The notes beneath the pieces were generated by a model. That model was not told the DNA's origin and searched no databases. It worked only from the letters and a program-made list of their open reading frames with translations. Of a stretch of 64,000 bases of DNA, positions 30,383 to 38,766 are shown piece by piece. The first letter of the stretch is position 1; every line of letters starts with the position of its first letter. Origin of the DNA: Stenotrophomonas daejeonensis (lineage in GTDB: Bacteria; Pseudomonadota; Gammaproteobacteria; Xanthomonadales; Xanthomonadaceae). The stretch spans positions 1-64,000 of the forward strand of contig NZ_LDJP01000016.1 in the NCBI RefSeq assembly GCF_001431505.1. Reading direction: 5' to 3'. A program made the translations under genes and the position numbers.

Positions 30383-30439
30383 CGCAACAGGGAGCTGCCC
30401 CCGCACCCGGCCCATGCCGGGTGCGGAGGCGATGCAGCC

Positions 30440-30721
30440 TCATGCCGATGCATGCGGGTGTTCCCTGAGCCAATCGCGCAGCGCGGCGTCCATGCGCGTC
30501 TGCCAGCCGCTGCCGGTGGCACGGAACGACGCCAGCACGTCGGGGGACAGGCGGATGGTGATGCGCTCCTTGACCACTTCCGCCTTCGGACGGCCCGGGC
30601 TGCGCAATTTTGCCTGCAACGATCCGGGAAGCGAGGAAAACGGAACGGCGCGCTCGACCCTTTCGCTCGTCCATTCCGGGTTTTCGGTATCGGTCCGCTC
30701 AGGATCCGGACGCTTGTTCAT
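30440..30721 (-). CDS. brnA: BrnA-type antitoxin
   Basis: This 93-residue protein ends with the BrnA signature: KERITIRLSPDVLASFRATGSGWQTRMDAALRDWLREH. That is a ribbon-helix-helix DNA-binding domain in which IRLSPDVL forms the strand. The N-terminus (~1-45) should wrap the toxin. It overlaps the brnT 3' end by 23 bases. As the antitoxin it should repress the shared promoter. Confidence 0.88.
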   Translation of the reverse strand: MNKRPDPERTDTENPEWTSERVERAVPFSSLPGSLQAKLRSPGRPKAEVVKERITIRLSPDVLASFRATGSGWQTRMDAALRDWLREHPHASA

Positions 30722-30974
30722 AGTGCTGTACCTCGCGTTTGTTCGCCTTGCGGAAGCTGATGACACGGATGCCAACCGGCGTTTCGATGAATACCAGCGC
30801 ATGGACCCGGCCATCCACTCGACCCAAGCCGCTGTAACGGACTTCGCCGTAATCCCTGCGCTTATCGATCCAGAAGAGGGCTGTCCGGAAATCGAATCGG
30901 GCGACCCACTCGAAAGACAAACCGCGCTCGGCGATGTTGCGGGCCTCCTTGGCCGGGTCATGGCTGATCTCCAT
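30699..30974 (-). CDS. brnT: BrnT-type ribonuclease toxin
   Basis: This 91-residue DUF497/BrnT protein reads HDPAKEARNIAERGLSFEWVA, then YGEVRYSGLGRVDGRVHALVF and GIRVISFRKANKREVQHYE, which are the conserved family blocks. BrnT is a RelE-like RNase that halts translation. It is the first gene of the brnT-brnA pair, as in Brucella. The ATG at 30974 overlaps no other gene and lies four bases from a palindromic operator. Confidence 0.92.
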   Translation of the reverse strand: MEISHDPAKEARNIAERGLSFEWVARFDFRTALFWIDKRRDYGEVRYSGLGRVDGRVHALVFIETPVGIRVISFRKANKREVQHYEQASGS

Positions 30975-30977
30975 GCA

Positions 30978-31002
30978 ATTAATGTATGCACATTAATTAA
31001 TG
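30978..31002. promoter_or_regulatory. Operator palindromes upstream of brnTA
   Basis: ATTAATGT-ATGC-ACATTAAT (30978-30997) is a perfect inverted repeat. It overlaps the 12-base palindrome CATTAATTAATG (30991-31002). Two adjacent sites fit cooperative binding by BrnA dimers over the promoter. Confidence 0.7.
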
Positions 31003-31100
31003 AAATCAAGCAGCTCGAAGCGATACCACCTCAGCCTGCAAAGTTGAGTATTGCCCGCAGGGGAATGCCGCTCCCACTACGGATACAGATCGACACAAAT

Positions 31101-31120
31101 TGCGAATCATTCTCATCAAT
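31101..31120 (+). promoter_or_regulatory. Fur-like box before the PepSY operon
   Basis: TGCGAATCATTCTCATCAAT, 37 bases upstream of the GTG start, matches the GAATCATTCTCAT core of Fur boxes and closely resembles the site at 23574. Confidence 0.65.
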
Positions 31121-31156
31121 GCTCTAATCCCGGTTCTTTGATTCCCCTCCGCGCAC

Positions 31157-31801
31157 GTGTCCGCCGAACGCTCCACCGCCCATCTCGTCCAGCAGCAGGC
31201 CAGCCGTGGTTTCTGGCTGCGCACGCTGCACCAGTGGCACTGGATCAGCTCGGCGGTGTGCCTGGTCGGCATGCTGCTGTTCGCGGCCACCGGCATCACC
31301 CTCAACCACGCGGCGAAAATCGAAGCCACCCCGCAGGTGAGCAACCGCCAGCTGGAGCTGCCCGCGCCGATGCTGGAAGCCCTGGGCACGCGCGAAGAAG
31401 GCAATGCACCGCTGCCGGCCAAGGTCGCCGATTGGCTGTCGCGCGAACTGGGCGTATCCATCGGCAGGCGCAGCGGCGAGTGGTCGCCCGAGGAAATCTA
31501 CCTCTCCATGCCCGGCCCCGGCAGCGATGCGTGGCTGAGCATCGACCGCGAAACCGGCGCGGTGGAATACGAACAGACCCGGCGCGGCTGGGTGTCCTAT
31601 TTCAACGACCTGCACAAGGGCCGCAACGCCGGCCCCGGCTGGGGCTGGTTCATCGACGTGTTCGCCATCGCCTGCCTGGTGTTCTGCATCACCGGCCTTT
31701 TCCTGCTGCACCTGCATGCGCGGCAGCGGCGCATGACCTGGCCGCTGGTCGGCCTGGGCCTGCTGGTGCCGCTGCTGATCGCCCTGCTCCTGATCCACTG
31801 A
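31157..31801 (+). CDS. PepSY-associated membrane protein
   Basis: This 214-residue inner-membrane protein has TM1 at ~28-48 ([20 protein letters not shown]), a periplasmic PepSY-like region, TM2 at ~173-193 ([22 protein letters not shown]) and TM3 at the C-terminus ([19 protein letters not shown]). [12 protein letters not shown] and GITLNHA carry histidines that could bind haem, as in PepSY_TM proteins. The start is GTG at 31157. It is the first gene of a five-gene unit downstream of a Fur-like box, with a probable role in iron-linked electron transfer across the inner membrane. Confidence 0.87.
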   Translation: MSAERSTAHLVQQQASRGFWLRTLHQWHWISSAVCLVGMLLFAATGITLNHAAKIEATPQVSNRQLELPAPMLEALGTREEGNAPLPAKVADWLSRELGVSIGRRSGEWSPEEIYLSMPGPGSDAWLSIDRETGAVEYEQTRRGWVSYFNDLHKGRNAGPGWGWFIDVFAIACLVFCITGLFLLHLHARQRRMTWPLVGLGLLVPLLIALLLIH

Positions 31802-31826
31802 CCCATTCCCTCCACGGAGTCGCACC

Positions 31827-32348
31827 ATGCGCGTCACCCTGACCATCGCCCTCAGCGGCCTGCTCGCCACCGCCCCGGCCGCCTACGCCGCCAGCATCGA
31901 CGTCAACGTCGAAGTCCCCAAGCTCAACGTGGCCGAATACCACCGCCCGTATGTGGCCGTGTGGATCGAGGACGCCGAGCAGAAGGCCGCCGCCAACCTG
32001 TCGGTGTGGTACCAGCAGACCTCCAACAACGAAGGGCACGGCACCAAGTGGCTGCCGGACCTGCGCCAGTGGTGGCGCAAGAGCGGCCGCAACCTGCAGG
32101 TGCCGGTGGACGGCGTGACCGGCCCGACCCGCCCGGCCGGCACCCACGCGCTGAGCTTCGGCGACAGCCAGCCGCAGCTGCGCGACCTGCCCGCCGGCCA
32201 GTACGCGCTGGTGGTGGAAGCGGTGCGCGAAGTCGGCGGCCGCGAGCTGCTGAAGATCCCCTTCACCTGGCCGGCGCGCACGGCCCAGAACGGCCGCGCC
32301 CAAGGCAGCACCGAGCTCGGTGCCGTCACCCTCGCCATCAAACCCTGA
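31827..32348 (+). CDS. DUF2271 periplasmic protein
   Basis: This 173-residue protein has a signal peptide ([17 protein letters not shown]) and the DUF2271 pattern [35 protein letters not shown] and [11 protein letters not shown]...[21 protein letters not shown]. Its fold is predicted to be a secreted beta-sandwich. DUF2271 genes are commonly found between PepSY and DUF4198 genes in iron-responsive clusters. I see no flavinylation motif of the [ST]GA[ST] type in it. Confidence 0.87.
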   Translation: MRVTLTIALSGLLATAPAAYAASIDVNVEVPKLNVAEYHRPYVAVWIEDAEQKAAANLSVWYQQTSNNEGHGTKWLPDLRQWWRKSGRNLQVPVDGVTGPTRPAGTHALSFGDSQPQLRDLPAGQYALVVEAVREVGGRELLKIPFTWPARTAQNGRAQGSTELGAVTLAIKP

Positions 32349-32374
32349 TTGCCCACCCGAACCGGAGTCCGCAG

Positions 32375-33181
32375 ATGAAACGTTCCCTGCTCCTCGCCGC
32401 CGCGCTTGCCGCCGCCCTTCCGTTCACCGCCGCCGCGCACAAGGCATGGCTGCTGCCGTCGCAGACGGTCATCGCCGGGCAGAACCCGTGGATCACCGTG
32501 GACGCGGCGGTCTCCAACGACCTGTTCTACTTCAACCACGTGCCGCTGCGGCTGGACGGGCTGATGGTCACCGCGCCCGACGGCAGCACCGCGCAGCCGC
32601 AGAACCTGGCCACCGGCAAGTACCGCAGCGTGTTCGACCTGGAACTCACCCAGCAGGGCACCTACCGCCTGTCCAACGTCAACGCCGGCCTGATGGCCAG
32701 CTGGAAGGAAGACGGCAAGCCCAAGCGCTGGCGCGGTGATGCCGCCAAATTCGCCAGCGAAGTACCGAAGAACGCCACCGACCTGAAGGTTTCCCAGAGC
32801 CTGGGCCGCGTGGAGACCTTCGTCACCAACGGCACCCCGAACGACACCGCGCTCAAGCCCAGCGGGCAGGGCCTGGAACTGGTGGTCCTGGGCCACCCGA
32901 ACGACCTGTTCGCCGGCGAGGCGGCCAGGTTCCGCCTGCTGGTGGATGGCAAGCCGCAGGCCGGGCTGGAAGTGGAGATCGTCCGTGGCGGCACCCGCTA
33001 CCGCAACGCGCAGGAGGAGATCAAGGCCACCAGCGATGCCAACGGCGAGTTCAGCGTGACCTGGCCGGAAGCCGGCATGTACTGGCTGGAAACCGGCACC
33101 GAGGACGACAAGGTCGCGGTCCCGCAGGCCAACGTGCGCCGCCTGAGCTACGTCGCCACGCTGGAAGTGCTGCCGCAGTAA
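32375..33181 (+). CDS. DUF4198 periplasmic protein
   Basis: This 268-residue secreted protein has a signal peptide ([19 protein letters not shown]) directly followed by HKAWLLPS. The conserved His at the mature N-terminus is typical of DUF4198 and resembles metal-site termini. Later features are [51 protein letters not shown] and [16 protein letters not shown]. It is probably a periplasmic carrier or sensor in metal acquisition; the precise role is unknown. It lies 26 bp after DUF2271. Confidence 0.87.
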   Translation: MKRSLLLAAALAAALPFTAAAHKAWLLPSQTVIAGQNPWITVDAAVSNDLFYFNHVPLRLDGLMVTAPDGSTAQPQNLATGKYRSVFDLELTQQGTYRLSNVNAGLMASWKEDGKPKRWRGDAAKFASEVPKNATDLKVSQSLGRVETFVTNGTPNDTALKPSGQGLELVVLGHPNDLFAGEAARFRLLVDGKPQAGLEVEIVRGGTRYRNAQEEIKATSDANGEFSVTWPEAGMYWLETGTEDDKVAVPQANVRRLSYVATLEVLPQ

Positions 33182-33255
33182 GGCGGGGAAATGGAGAGGA
33201 AGCAGCACCCGCAGCTCCCTCTCCGCCCGACCCCATGACCAGCAGCACGGACTTG

Positions 33256-33297
33256 AGCCCCTCTCCCAACGGGAGAGGGGTTGGGGTGAGGGGCGAA
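33256..33297. repeat. Partial mosaic repeat before apbE
   Basis: CCCCTCTCCCAACGGGAGAGGGG followed by TTGGGGTGAGGG is one end of the ~135-bp mosaic family. It lies in a 293-bp gap between DUF4198 and apbE (33182-33474) in which I see no gene. Confidence 0.75.
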
Positions 33298-33474
33298 CGG
33301 AGCCCGGTCACCTGAACCACCGGGAGCCCGCCCCCCAAAATCCGCATCCCGGCAAGCAGATTGCGCCGACGAAGGGACTCCCGGTGCCTCCATGCTCGTT
33401 CCCCCCGACGCTGGGCTTGGCCACGCCCAACCCAACCAACGCATTCGTTCCCGAGCCTCGCCCCGCCCATCCCC

Positions 33475-34449
33475 ATGCCTTCCCATTCCGACATCGCCAC
33501 CCTCGGCGGCCACAGCATGGGCACCTCCTGGAGCGTGAAGCTGGTGGCGCCGCGCAACCGCGACCTGCATCCGCTGCACGCCGGCATCCAGCAGCAGCTC
33601 GACCGCGTCGTCGCGCAGATGAGCACGTGGGAGGCCCGCTCGGACATCAGCCGCTACAACCGTGCCGACGCCGGCAGCTGGCAGGTGCTGCCGGACGATT
33701 TCTGGCGGGTGCTGCAGGCCGCGCACGACGTCGCGCAGCGCAGCGACGGCGCCTTCGATCCCACCCTCGGCCCGCTGCTCGCGCTGTGGGGCTTTGGCGC
33801 CGATGCCGGGCGGCAGCGCGTGCCCGGGGCCGCGCTCGTGCGGGAAGCCGCCACGCGCTGCGGCTGGCAACGGCTGCAACTGGACGCGCAACGGCAAGCG
33901 GTAGTGCAACCCGGCGGCCTGCACCTGGATCTGTCGGCCATCGCCAAGGGCTACGGCGTCGACCTGGTCGGCCGCTGGCTGCGCACGCAGGATGTCGCCG
34001 CCGCGCTGGTCGAGGTGGGCGGCGAGCTGCACGGCTACGGCCGCAAGCCCGATGGCCAGCCGTGGCGCGTGCTGGTCGAATCGGCACCGGAGGAAGACGC
34101 CGGTGCCGACTACCCGCCCCGGGTGCTGGCACTGGACGACCTGGCGGTGGCCACCTCCGGCGACCGCTGGCACCGCTACGAACAGGACGGCACGCGCTAC
34201 AGCCACACCCTGGACCCGCGCCGGCACGCGCCGGTGGCGGCGGCCGCCGCCGCGGTCACCGTGATCCACCGCGAGGCGATGCTCGCCGACGCCTGGGCCA
34301 CCGCATTGACGGTGATGGGCGCCACCGTGGGGCCGGCCTTCGCCGAAGCGCAGGGGCTGGCCGCGCGCTTCGTCCAGCGTGGCGACGAAGGGCTGGCCGA
34401 AACCCTGTCGCCCGCCTTCCGCCAGCATCTGGACGCCAGCGCCACATGA
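33475..34449 (+). CDS. apbE: ApbE, FAD:protein FMN transferase
   Basis: This 324-residue enzyme attaches FMN to exported proteins. It begins ATLGGHSMGTSWSVKLVAP and contains the family blocks DGAFDPTLGPLLALWGFG, LDLSAIAKGYGVDLVG, ALVEVGGELHGYGRKPDG, VATSGDRWHRYEQDG and SHTLDPRRHAPV, plus the metal site LADAWATALTVMG. The usual DPRTG-type motif is DPRRH here. No lipobox or clear signal peptide is seen from the chosen ATG, which is unusual because most ApbE proteins are periplasmic. An open extension upstream begins at 33361. Its stop overlaps the next start. Confidence 0.9.
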   Translation: MPSHSDIATLGGHSMGTSWSVKLVAPRNRDLHPLHAGIQQQLDRVVAQMSTWEARSDISRYNRADAGSWQVLPDDFWRVLQAAHDVAQRSDGAFDPTLGPLLALWGFGADAGRQRVPGAALVREAATRCGWQRLQLDAQRQAVVQPGGLHLDLSAIAKGYGVDLVGRWLRTQDVAAALVEVGGELHGYGRKPDGQPWRVLVESAPEEDAGADYPPRVLALDDLAVATSGDRWHRYEQDGTRYSHTLDPRRHAPVAAAAAAVTVIHREAMLADAWATALTVMGATVGPAFAEAQGLAARFVQRGDEGLAETLSPAFRQHLDASAT

Positions 34450-36053
34450 ACCCTTCGCGCCCGCCCCGTGCACTGGCCGGCAACCTTGCCGTCATCGCCC
34501 TGCTGCTGGTCGCCGCCGGCCTGCTGCTGCGGCTGCACATGGGCGAGGACTGGTGGCTGGCTGCACCCCTGCCCGCACGGCGCACCGGCGCACTGGCCGC
34601 ACTGTGCGCCTACCTGGCGTGGTGCCTCGTGCTGTGGTGGCGCGCACGGCCGCGCAGGGACGAGGCCGGCAGCGACGGTGAACCGCCCTTGCTGGTGGTC
34701 TGGGCCAGCCAGACCGGTTTTGCCCGGCAGTTGGCCGAGCGCAGCGCGCAAAGCCTGCGCGAAGGCGGCTGCAAGGTCCGCCTGCGGGCATTGGACGAAG
34801 TCGATGCCGCGCTGCTGGCGGCCACGCGCAAGGCGCTGTTCGTCGCCAGCACCACCGGCGAGGGCGACCCGCCGGACCATGCCCTGGCCTTCCTCAGCCG
34901 GGTGATGAAGCAGCCGGCGGCGCTGCCGCACCTGCAGTACGCGGTGCTCGCGCTGGGCGACCGCAGCTACGACCATTACTGCGCATTCGGCCACCAGCTC
35001 GACGACTGGCTGCGCCGGCACGGCGCGCAACCGTTGTTCGATACCGTCGAGGTGGACAACGCCGACCCGGCCGCGCTGCGCCATTGGCAGCAACTGCTCG
35101 GCCAGCTCGGCGACGGCAACCCGCAAGCCGACTGGAGCGCGCCCGACTACCAGCACTGGCAGCTGTGCGACCGGAAGCTGCTGAACCCCGGCAGCGCCGG
35201 CGGCCCTGTGTTCCACCTGCACCTGCAACCGGCGGACGGCCCGCTGCCGCAGTGGCAGGCCGGCGACATCGCCGAGATCGGCCCGCGCCATGCGCCGGCC
35301 ACCGTCGAACGCTGGATGCAGGCGCACGGCTTCGACCCCGGCACGACCTTGGCCAATGGCCGCGCACTGCGCGACCTGCTGGCCGCCTCGCGGCTGCCCG
35401 ATGCCATCACCGCCAGCGATGCCGACGCACTGGCCGCCCGCCTGCAACCGCTGCCGCACCGCGAATACTCCATCGCCTCGCTGCCCGCCGAAGGCGGCCT
35501 GCAACTGCTGCTGCGCCGGCAGGCGCATGCCGATGGCACGCCCGGGCTGGCCAGCGGCTGGCTCTGCGACCACGCCGCGATCGGTGCGCGCATCGACCTG
35601 CGCCTGCGCGAGAACAGCAACTTCCATCCACCGGCAGGCGACGCGCCGCTGCTGCTGATCGGCAACGGCACCGGCATCGCCGGCCTGCGCGCGCACCTGC
35701 GCGCGCGCATCGACGCCGGCGCGCGCCGCAACTGGCTGCTGTTCGGCGAACGCAGCCACGCCCACGATTTCCACTTCGGCGACGAGCTGCGGCAGTGGCA
35801 GCGCGACGGCTGGATCGAACGGCTGGACACGGTGTTCAGCCGCGACGGGCAGGCGCATCGCTACGTGCAGGACGCCCTGGCCGCCCACGCCGACGTGCTG
35901 CGGCAATGGGTCGGGGACGGCGCCACCGTGCTGGTCTGCGGCAGCCTGCAGGGCATGGCCCCGGCGGTGGACGCGGTGATCGCGCAGGCGCTGGGCAGCG
36001 AGCGCAAGGAACGGCTCACCCTCGAACGCCGCTACCGCCGCGACGTGTATTGA
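34446..36053 (+). CDS. Membrane-anchored flavodoxin-FNR reductase (CysJ-like)
   Basis: This 535-residue protein has two N-terminal membrane helices (~11-33, ~45-65), a flavodoxin domain (~80-225; VVWASQTGFARQLAE, STTGEGDPPDHA, ALGDRSYDHYCAFG) and a ferredoxin-NADP reductase module. The latter carries REYSIASLP for FAD, LLIGNGTGIAGLRAHLRARI and LVCGSLQGM for NADPH, and ends in DVY. It resembles the flavoprotein subunit of sulfite reductase, but the membrane anchors and the PepSY/ApbE context point to electron delivery from NADPH to a membrane or periplasmic acceptor, plausibly for ferric-siderophore reduction. It shares ATGA with apbE. Confidence 0.88.
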   Translation: MNPSRPPRALAGNLAVIALLLVAAGLLLRLHMGEDWWLAAPLPARRTGALAALCAYLAWCLVLWWRARPRRDEAGSDGEPPLLVVWASQTGFARQLAERSAQSLREGGCKVRLRALDEVDAALLAATRKALFVASTTGEGDPPDHALAFLSRVMKQPAALPHLQYAVLALGDRSYDHYCAFGHQLDDWLRRHGAQPLFDTVEVDNADPAALRHWQQLLGQLGDGNPQADWSAPDYQHWQLCDRKLLNPGSAGGPVFHLHLQPADGPLPQWQAGDIAEIGPRHAPATVERWMQAHGFDPGTTLANGRALRDLLAASRLPDAITASDADALAARLQPLPHREYSIASLPAEGGLQLLLRRQAHADGTPGLASGWLCDHAAIGARIDLRLRENSNFHPPAGDAPLLLIGNGTGIAGLRAHLRARIDAGARRNWLLFGERSHAHDFHFGDELRQWQRDGWIERLDTVFSRDGQAHRYVQDALAAHADVLRQWVGDGATVLVCGSLQGMAPAVDAVIAQALGSERKERLTLERRYRRDVY

Positions 36054-36060
36054 GCGCACC

Positions 36061-36132
36061 GTAGGTCGGGGTTACACCCCCGACATGCTTTTGGAGCAAT
36101 CCCGAGGCGTCGGGGGTGTAACCCCGACCTAC
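36061..36132. repeat. REP-like 72-bp element, GGTCGGGGTTACA class
   Basis: This is the second copy of the class seen at 16440, with GTAGGTCGGGGTTACACCCCCGAC and the mirrored right arm. Its right end overlaps the hutD stop codon: the TAG of hutD (36131-36129) is part of the terminal GTAG. Confidence 0.85.
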
Positions 36133-36716
36133 GCCGGCGTGACCCGGATCGCCAGCAATTCGCCACCGCCATCCAGCGAGTAGCGGCGGCGCTCGCCTGC
36201 CCCCAGCCACGCGGTATCGCCGGCCTGCAACGGCGGCAATGCGCCATCGACAAAGGCCGCCTGCCCGGCCAGCAGGTGGATCGCCCATGCCGCCTGCGGT
36301 TCGGTGAAGAACAGCATGTTGCCGACCAGCGGCCGATGCAGCAGCTCGGCCCGCAGGTCCGCGCGCCGCCACATCAGGTTGAAATCCTGGGTGGCGCCAT
36401 CGACCAGTTCGCCGGTCAATTCGTCCTCGCCGGCGAAGCGCAGCCGCTGATGCGGCGGCAACAGGGTTTCGCAGCGACCATCGGCAAAGCGCAGGCGCAG
36501 GCCTTCGCCATGCAGCAGCACCAGCTCGCGTTCGACGCCGGGGAAGGCCGAGAACGCCGCGTCCTGCTCGATCTCGGCGATGGACAGGCGCAGTTGCCAC
36601 TCGCCCTCTACGGGCAGGCGCAATATCTCGCGGGTCCAGCCCAGCCCGTTGCGCCAACGCTCTCGGCGATAGTCGGCAGCGGGAATGACGCGGGAGGGGA
36701 AGCTCAGGATTTCCAT
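36129..36716 (-). CDS. hutD: HutD/Ves-family cupin-like protein
   Basis: This 195-residue soluble protein matches HutD: SRVIPAADYRRERWRNGLGWTREIL at the start, SIAEIEQDAAFSAFPGVERELVLLHGEGL, then ELVDGATQDFNLMWRR and the C-terminal RRYSLDGGGELLAIRVTPA. HutD proteins are small beta-barrels thought to tune histidine use in Pseudomonas; no hut genes are seen here, so the role is open. The ATG at 36716 is chosen by homology. The stop codon is contributed by a repeat element. Confidence 0.85.
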   Translation of the reverse strand: MEILSFPSRVIPAADYRRERWRNGLGWTREILRLPVEGEWQLRLSIAEIEQDAAFSAFPGVERELVLLHGEGLRLRFADGRCETLLPPHQRLRFAGEDELTGELVDGATQDFNLMWRRADLRAELLHRPLVGNMLFFTEPQAAWAIHLLAGQAAFVDGALPPLQAGDTAWLGAGERRRYSLDGGGELLAIRVTPA

Positions 36717-36745
36717 CGCGGCATGATGCCATTGCCGCCATCTCG

Positions 36746-36816
36746 GTAGGAGCGCACCTTGGTGCGCGATGGGCTTTCCCGGCGAAGCTTCATCGCGCAC
36801 CAAGGTGCGCTCCTAC
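36746..36816. repeat. REP-like 71-bp element, GTAGGAGCG class
   Basis: GTAGGAGCGCACCTTGGTGCGCG and its mirror flank ATGGGCTTTCCCGGCGAAGC. Compared with the copy at 22555 the stem sequence differs but both arms changed together, so the hairpin is kept. Confidence 0.85.
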
Positions 36817-36819
36817 GGA

Positions 36820-38652
36820 CTACTTCGGCATCGCGAGATTTTCCATCGTCAGCGACTTGCCCACGCGCGGCACGGTCTCGATCACCGCATCGGCCGGCAG
36901 CGGCGTGCCCTTGTCCAACCGTTCCTGCACGCGGTCCAGCGCGGCGTAGACATAGGGCAGCAGCGGCAGGTAGCGCGCGCCGTAGTCCGGCAGGCCGAGG
37001 AACGCATCGAAGTGCTGCACGTGGCGCACCTGCCAGTAATTCACCTCGCGCCCGGCGGCCTTGGCCGCGGCCACGTACGGCGCGCTGCTGAAGGCCGGCG
37101 GGATCAGGCCGTCGTCGGTACCGTGCACCACCATCACCGGCAGGCCGGCGCGCGGCAGGCCGGCGCGGGTCTGCTCGATGCCGGCCCGCACCCGGCGTGC
37201 GTCCTCGCCCTGCCCGTCCCACAACGCACGCAGGCATTTCAGGCCGGGGTAAGTCAGATCGGGCAATTGCACCTTGCTGTCCAGCAAGCCGACGCCGGCA
37301 CCGGGCGGAATGCCGCCGCCATCGGCGATCCACGCGGCACGCTCGATGGCACTGGCCGCACGCGGCGAAAAGTCCGGGTTCTGTGCGGCGAAGCCGAAGC
37401 CGCACGGATGCTCGCCCACGCCATAGCGGCCATAGGCCGAGGCATAGGTGGCGGCGATGGCACGCCACAGGTCGAAGCCGGTGGACAGCGCTCCGGCACG
37501 CAGGCCGGCATCGGTCCAGCCCTTGCCCAGCATCAGCTCGTAGGCGGATCTGGCCTGCGCGGCAGGCGTTGCACCGCCGATGACGCCCTCGGCCGCCAGC
37601 GTCGCGCAGCGCACGGCCGCGCCGGCCTGCAAGGCGGCGGTCAACGGCGGTTGCGGCAGATCGGCCATGTGCAGCTGCGCGCACGGCATCAGCAGCGCCG
37701 CCTCGGTGGCGTAGTCGTACAGCGCGCGGTTGCCGGGGCCATCAGACAGCACGCTGGGCTCGCCTGCGACCACCGCGTCGAGCCAGTCGCCTTCCAGTTC
37801 GGCCGCGCGCAACACCGCGCCGCCGCCGTTGGAGATGCCCACCGCGATGATGCGGGTGTTGTCGAAGGTGAACGGCGCCGCCTGCGGGTAAGCCTGGTCC
37901 AACGCCAGCAGCGCATACTCGGCGGCCTGCTTCACGTGGCGGCCCCAGTCGGCCTCCGGGTTGTCCTGCGAATGGGCGTGCTTGAAGGCCACGCCCGAGG
38001 CATTCATCGGCGCATCCGGCACGAAGGCCAGGTCGGCGGCCTCGCCCAGCTTGCCGACCATGCCGTTGGCGCGTACGCCCACCTGCGCGTCGAGGTCGAA
38101 ATAGTCGCTGCCGGCGCCCTTGTCGGTGTAGACCACCGCGCAGCCCCTGGGCAGGCCCCAGGCCGCCGCCACCGACACCGCGCCGTAGATGCCACGTGAG
38201 CCGGAGGCCGGCGCCACCAGCACGCAGCGCTTGCCGGTGTCGAAGTTGTCCGGCACCTGCGCCAGCACCCGGTGCGGCTGGCTGGCACCGGGCAGGCGCG
38301 CATAGGCCGAGTATTCGCGGCCCGGCACCGGCGCCAGCGTGCCGAACAGTTCGCCGTAGCCGCCGCCCGGGACCAGGTCGGCGATGCCGCGCCAGCTGCC
38401 CCACAGCGCGCGCCGGCGCAATTCGTCCACGGTCGGCGCGGCGGCGTCGGCGAACGCCGGCGGCGCCATGCTGCGCAGCCCGGCCAAGCCCAGGCCGGCG
38501 GTCAGCAGGTCGTCGTCGCCACGGTGTTCGCTGCGCAATTCGTTGCTGAACATGGAAGGCTCCACGGACGGGCGGGCGGGCCCGCTGGCACAGGACGCCA
38601 GGCCGAACCCGACGAGGAGGCCGCAAGCGGCGCGCAGGAGGGAAATAGTCAT
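36820..38652 (-). CDS. 3-hydroxybutyrate oligomer hydrolase, lipoprotein
   Basis: This 610-residue protein has a lipobox (LVGFGLASC). The 3HB-oligomer hydrolase pattern follows: PHRVLAQVPDNFDTGKRCVLVAPASGSRGIYGAV, IIAVGISNGGGAVLRAAELEG with the nucleophile Ser in GISNGG, VMVVHGTDDGLIPPAFSS with the Asp, and QVRHVQHFDAFL with the His. It splits short 3-hydroxybutyrate oligomers to monomers. Divergent transcription from a 3-hydroxybutyrate dehydrogenase 114 bp away supports a shared degradation pathway. Confidence 0.88.
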   Translation of the reverse strand: MTISLLRAACGLLVGFGLASCASGPARPSVEPSMFSNELRSEHRGDDDLLTAGLGLAGLRSMAPPAFADAAAPTVDELRRRALWGSWRGIADLVPGGGYGELFGTLAPVPGREYSAYARLPGASQPHRVLAQVPDNFDTGKRCVLVAPASGSRGIYGAVSVAAAWGLPRGCAVVYTDKGAGSDYFDLDAQVGVRANGMVGKLGEAADLAFVPDAPMNASGVAFKHAHSQDNPEADWGRHVKQAAEYALLALDQAYPQAAPFTFDNTRIIAVGISNGGGAVLRAAELEGDWLDAVVAGEPSVLSDGPGNRALYDYATEAALLMPCAQLHMADLPQPPLTAALQAGAAVRCATLAAEGVIGGATPAAQARSAYELMLGKGWTDAGLRAGALSTGFDLWRAIAATYASAYGRYGVGEHPCGFGFAAQNPDFSPRAASAIERAAWIADGGGIPPGAGVGLLDSKVQLPDLTYPGLKCLRALWDGQGEDARRVRAGIEQTRAGLPRAGLPVMVVHGTDDGLIPPAFSSAPYVAAAKAAGREVNYWQVRHVQHFDAFLGLPDYGARYLPLLPYVYAALDRVQERLDKGTPLPADAVIETVPRVGKSLTMENLAMPK

Positions 38653-38766
38653 GGCGGCACGTTAACAGAGCCTTCCACCGGGCCCATCGTACTTTGGTAC
38701 CACGCGCGACGGCGCCGCGGCTGTTACGTTCTGCGGCATCCCCACACCCGTTTCATGGAGTTCCCG

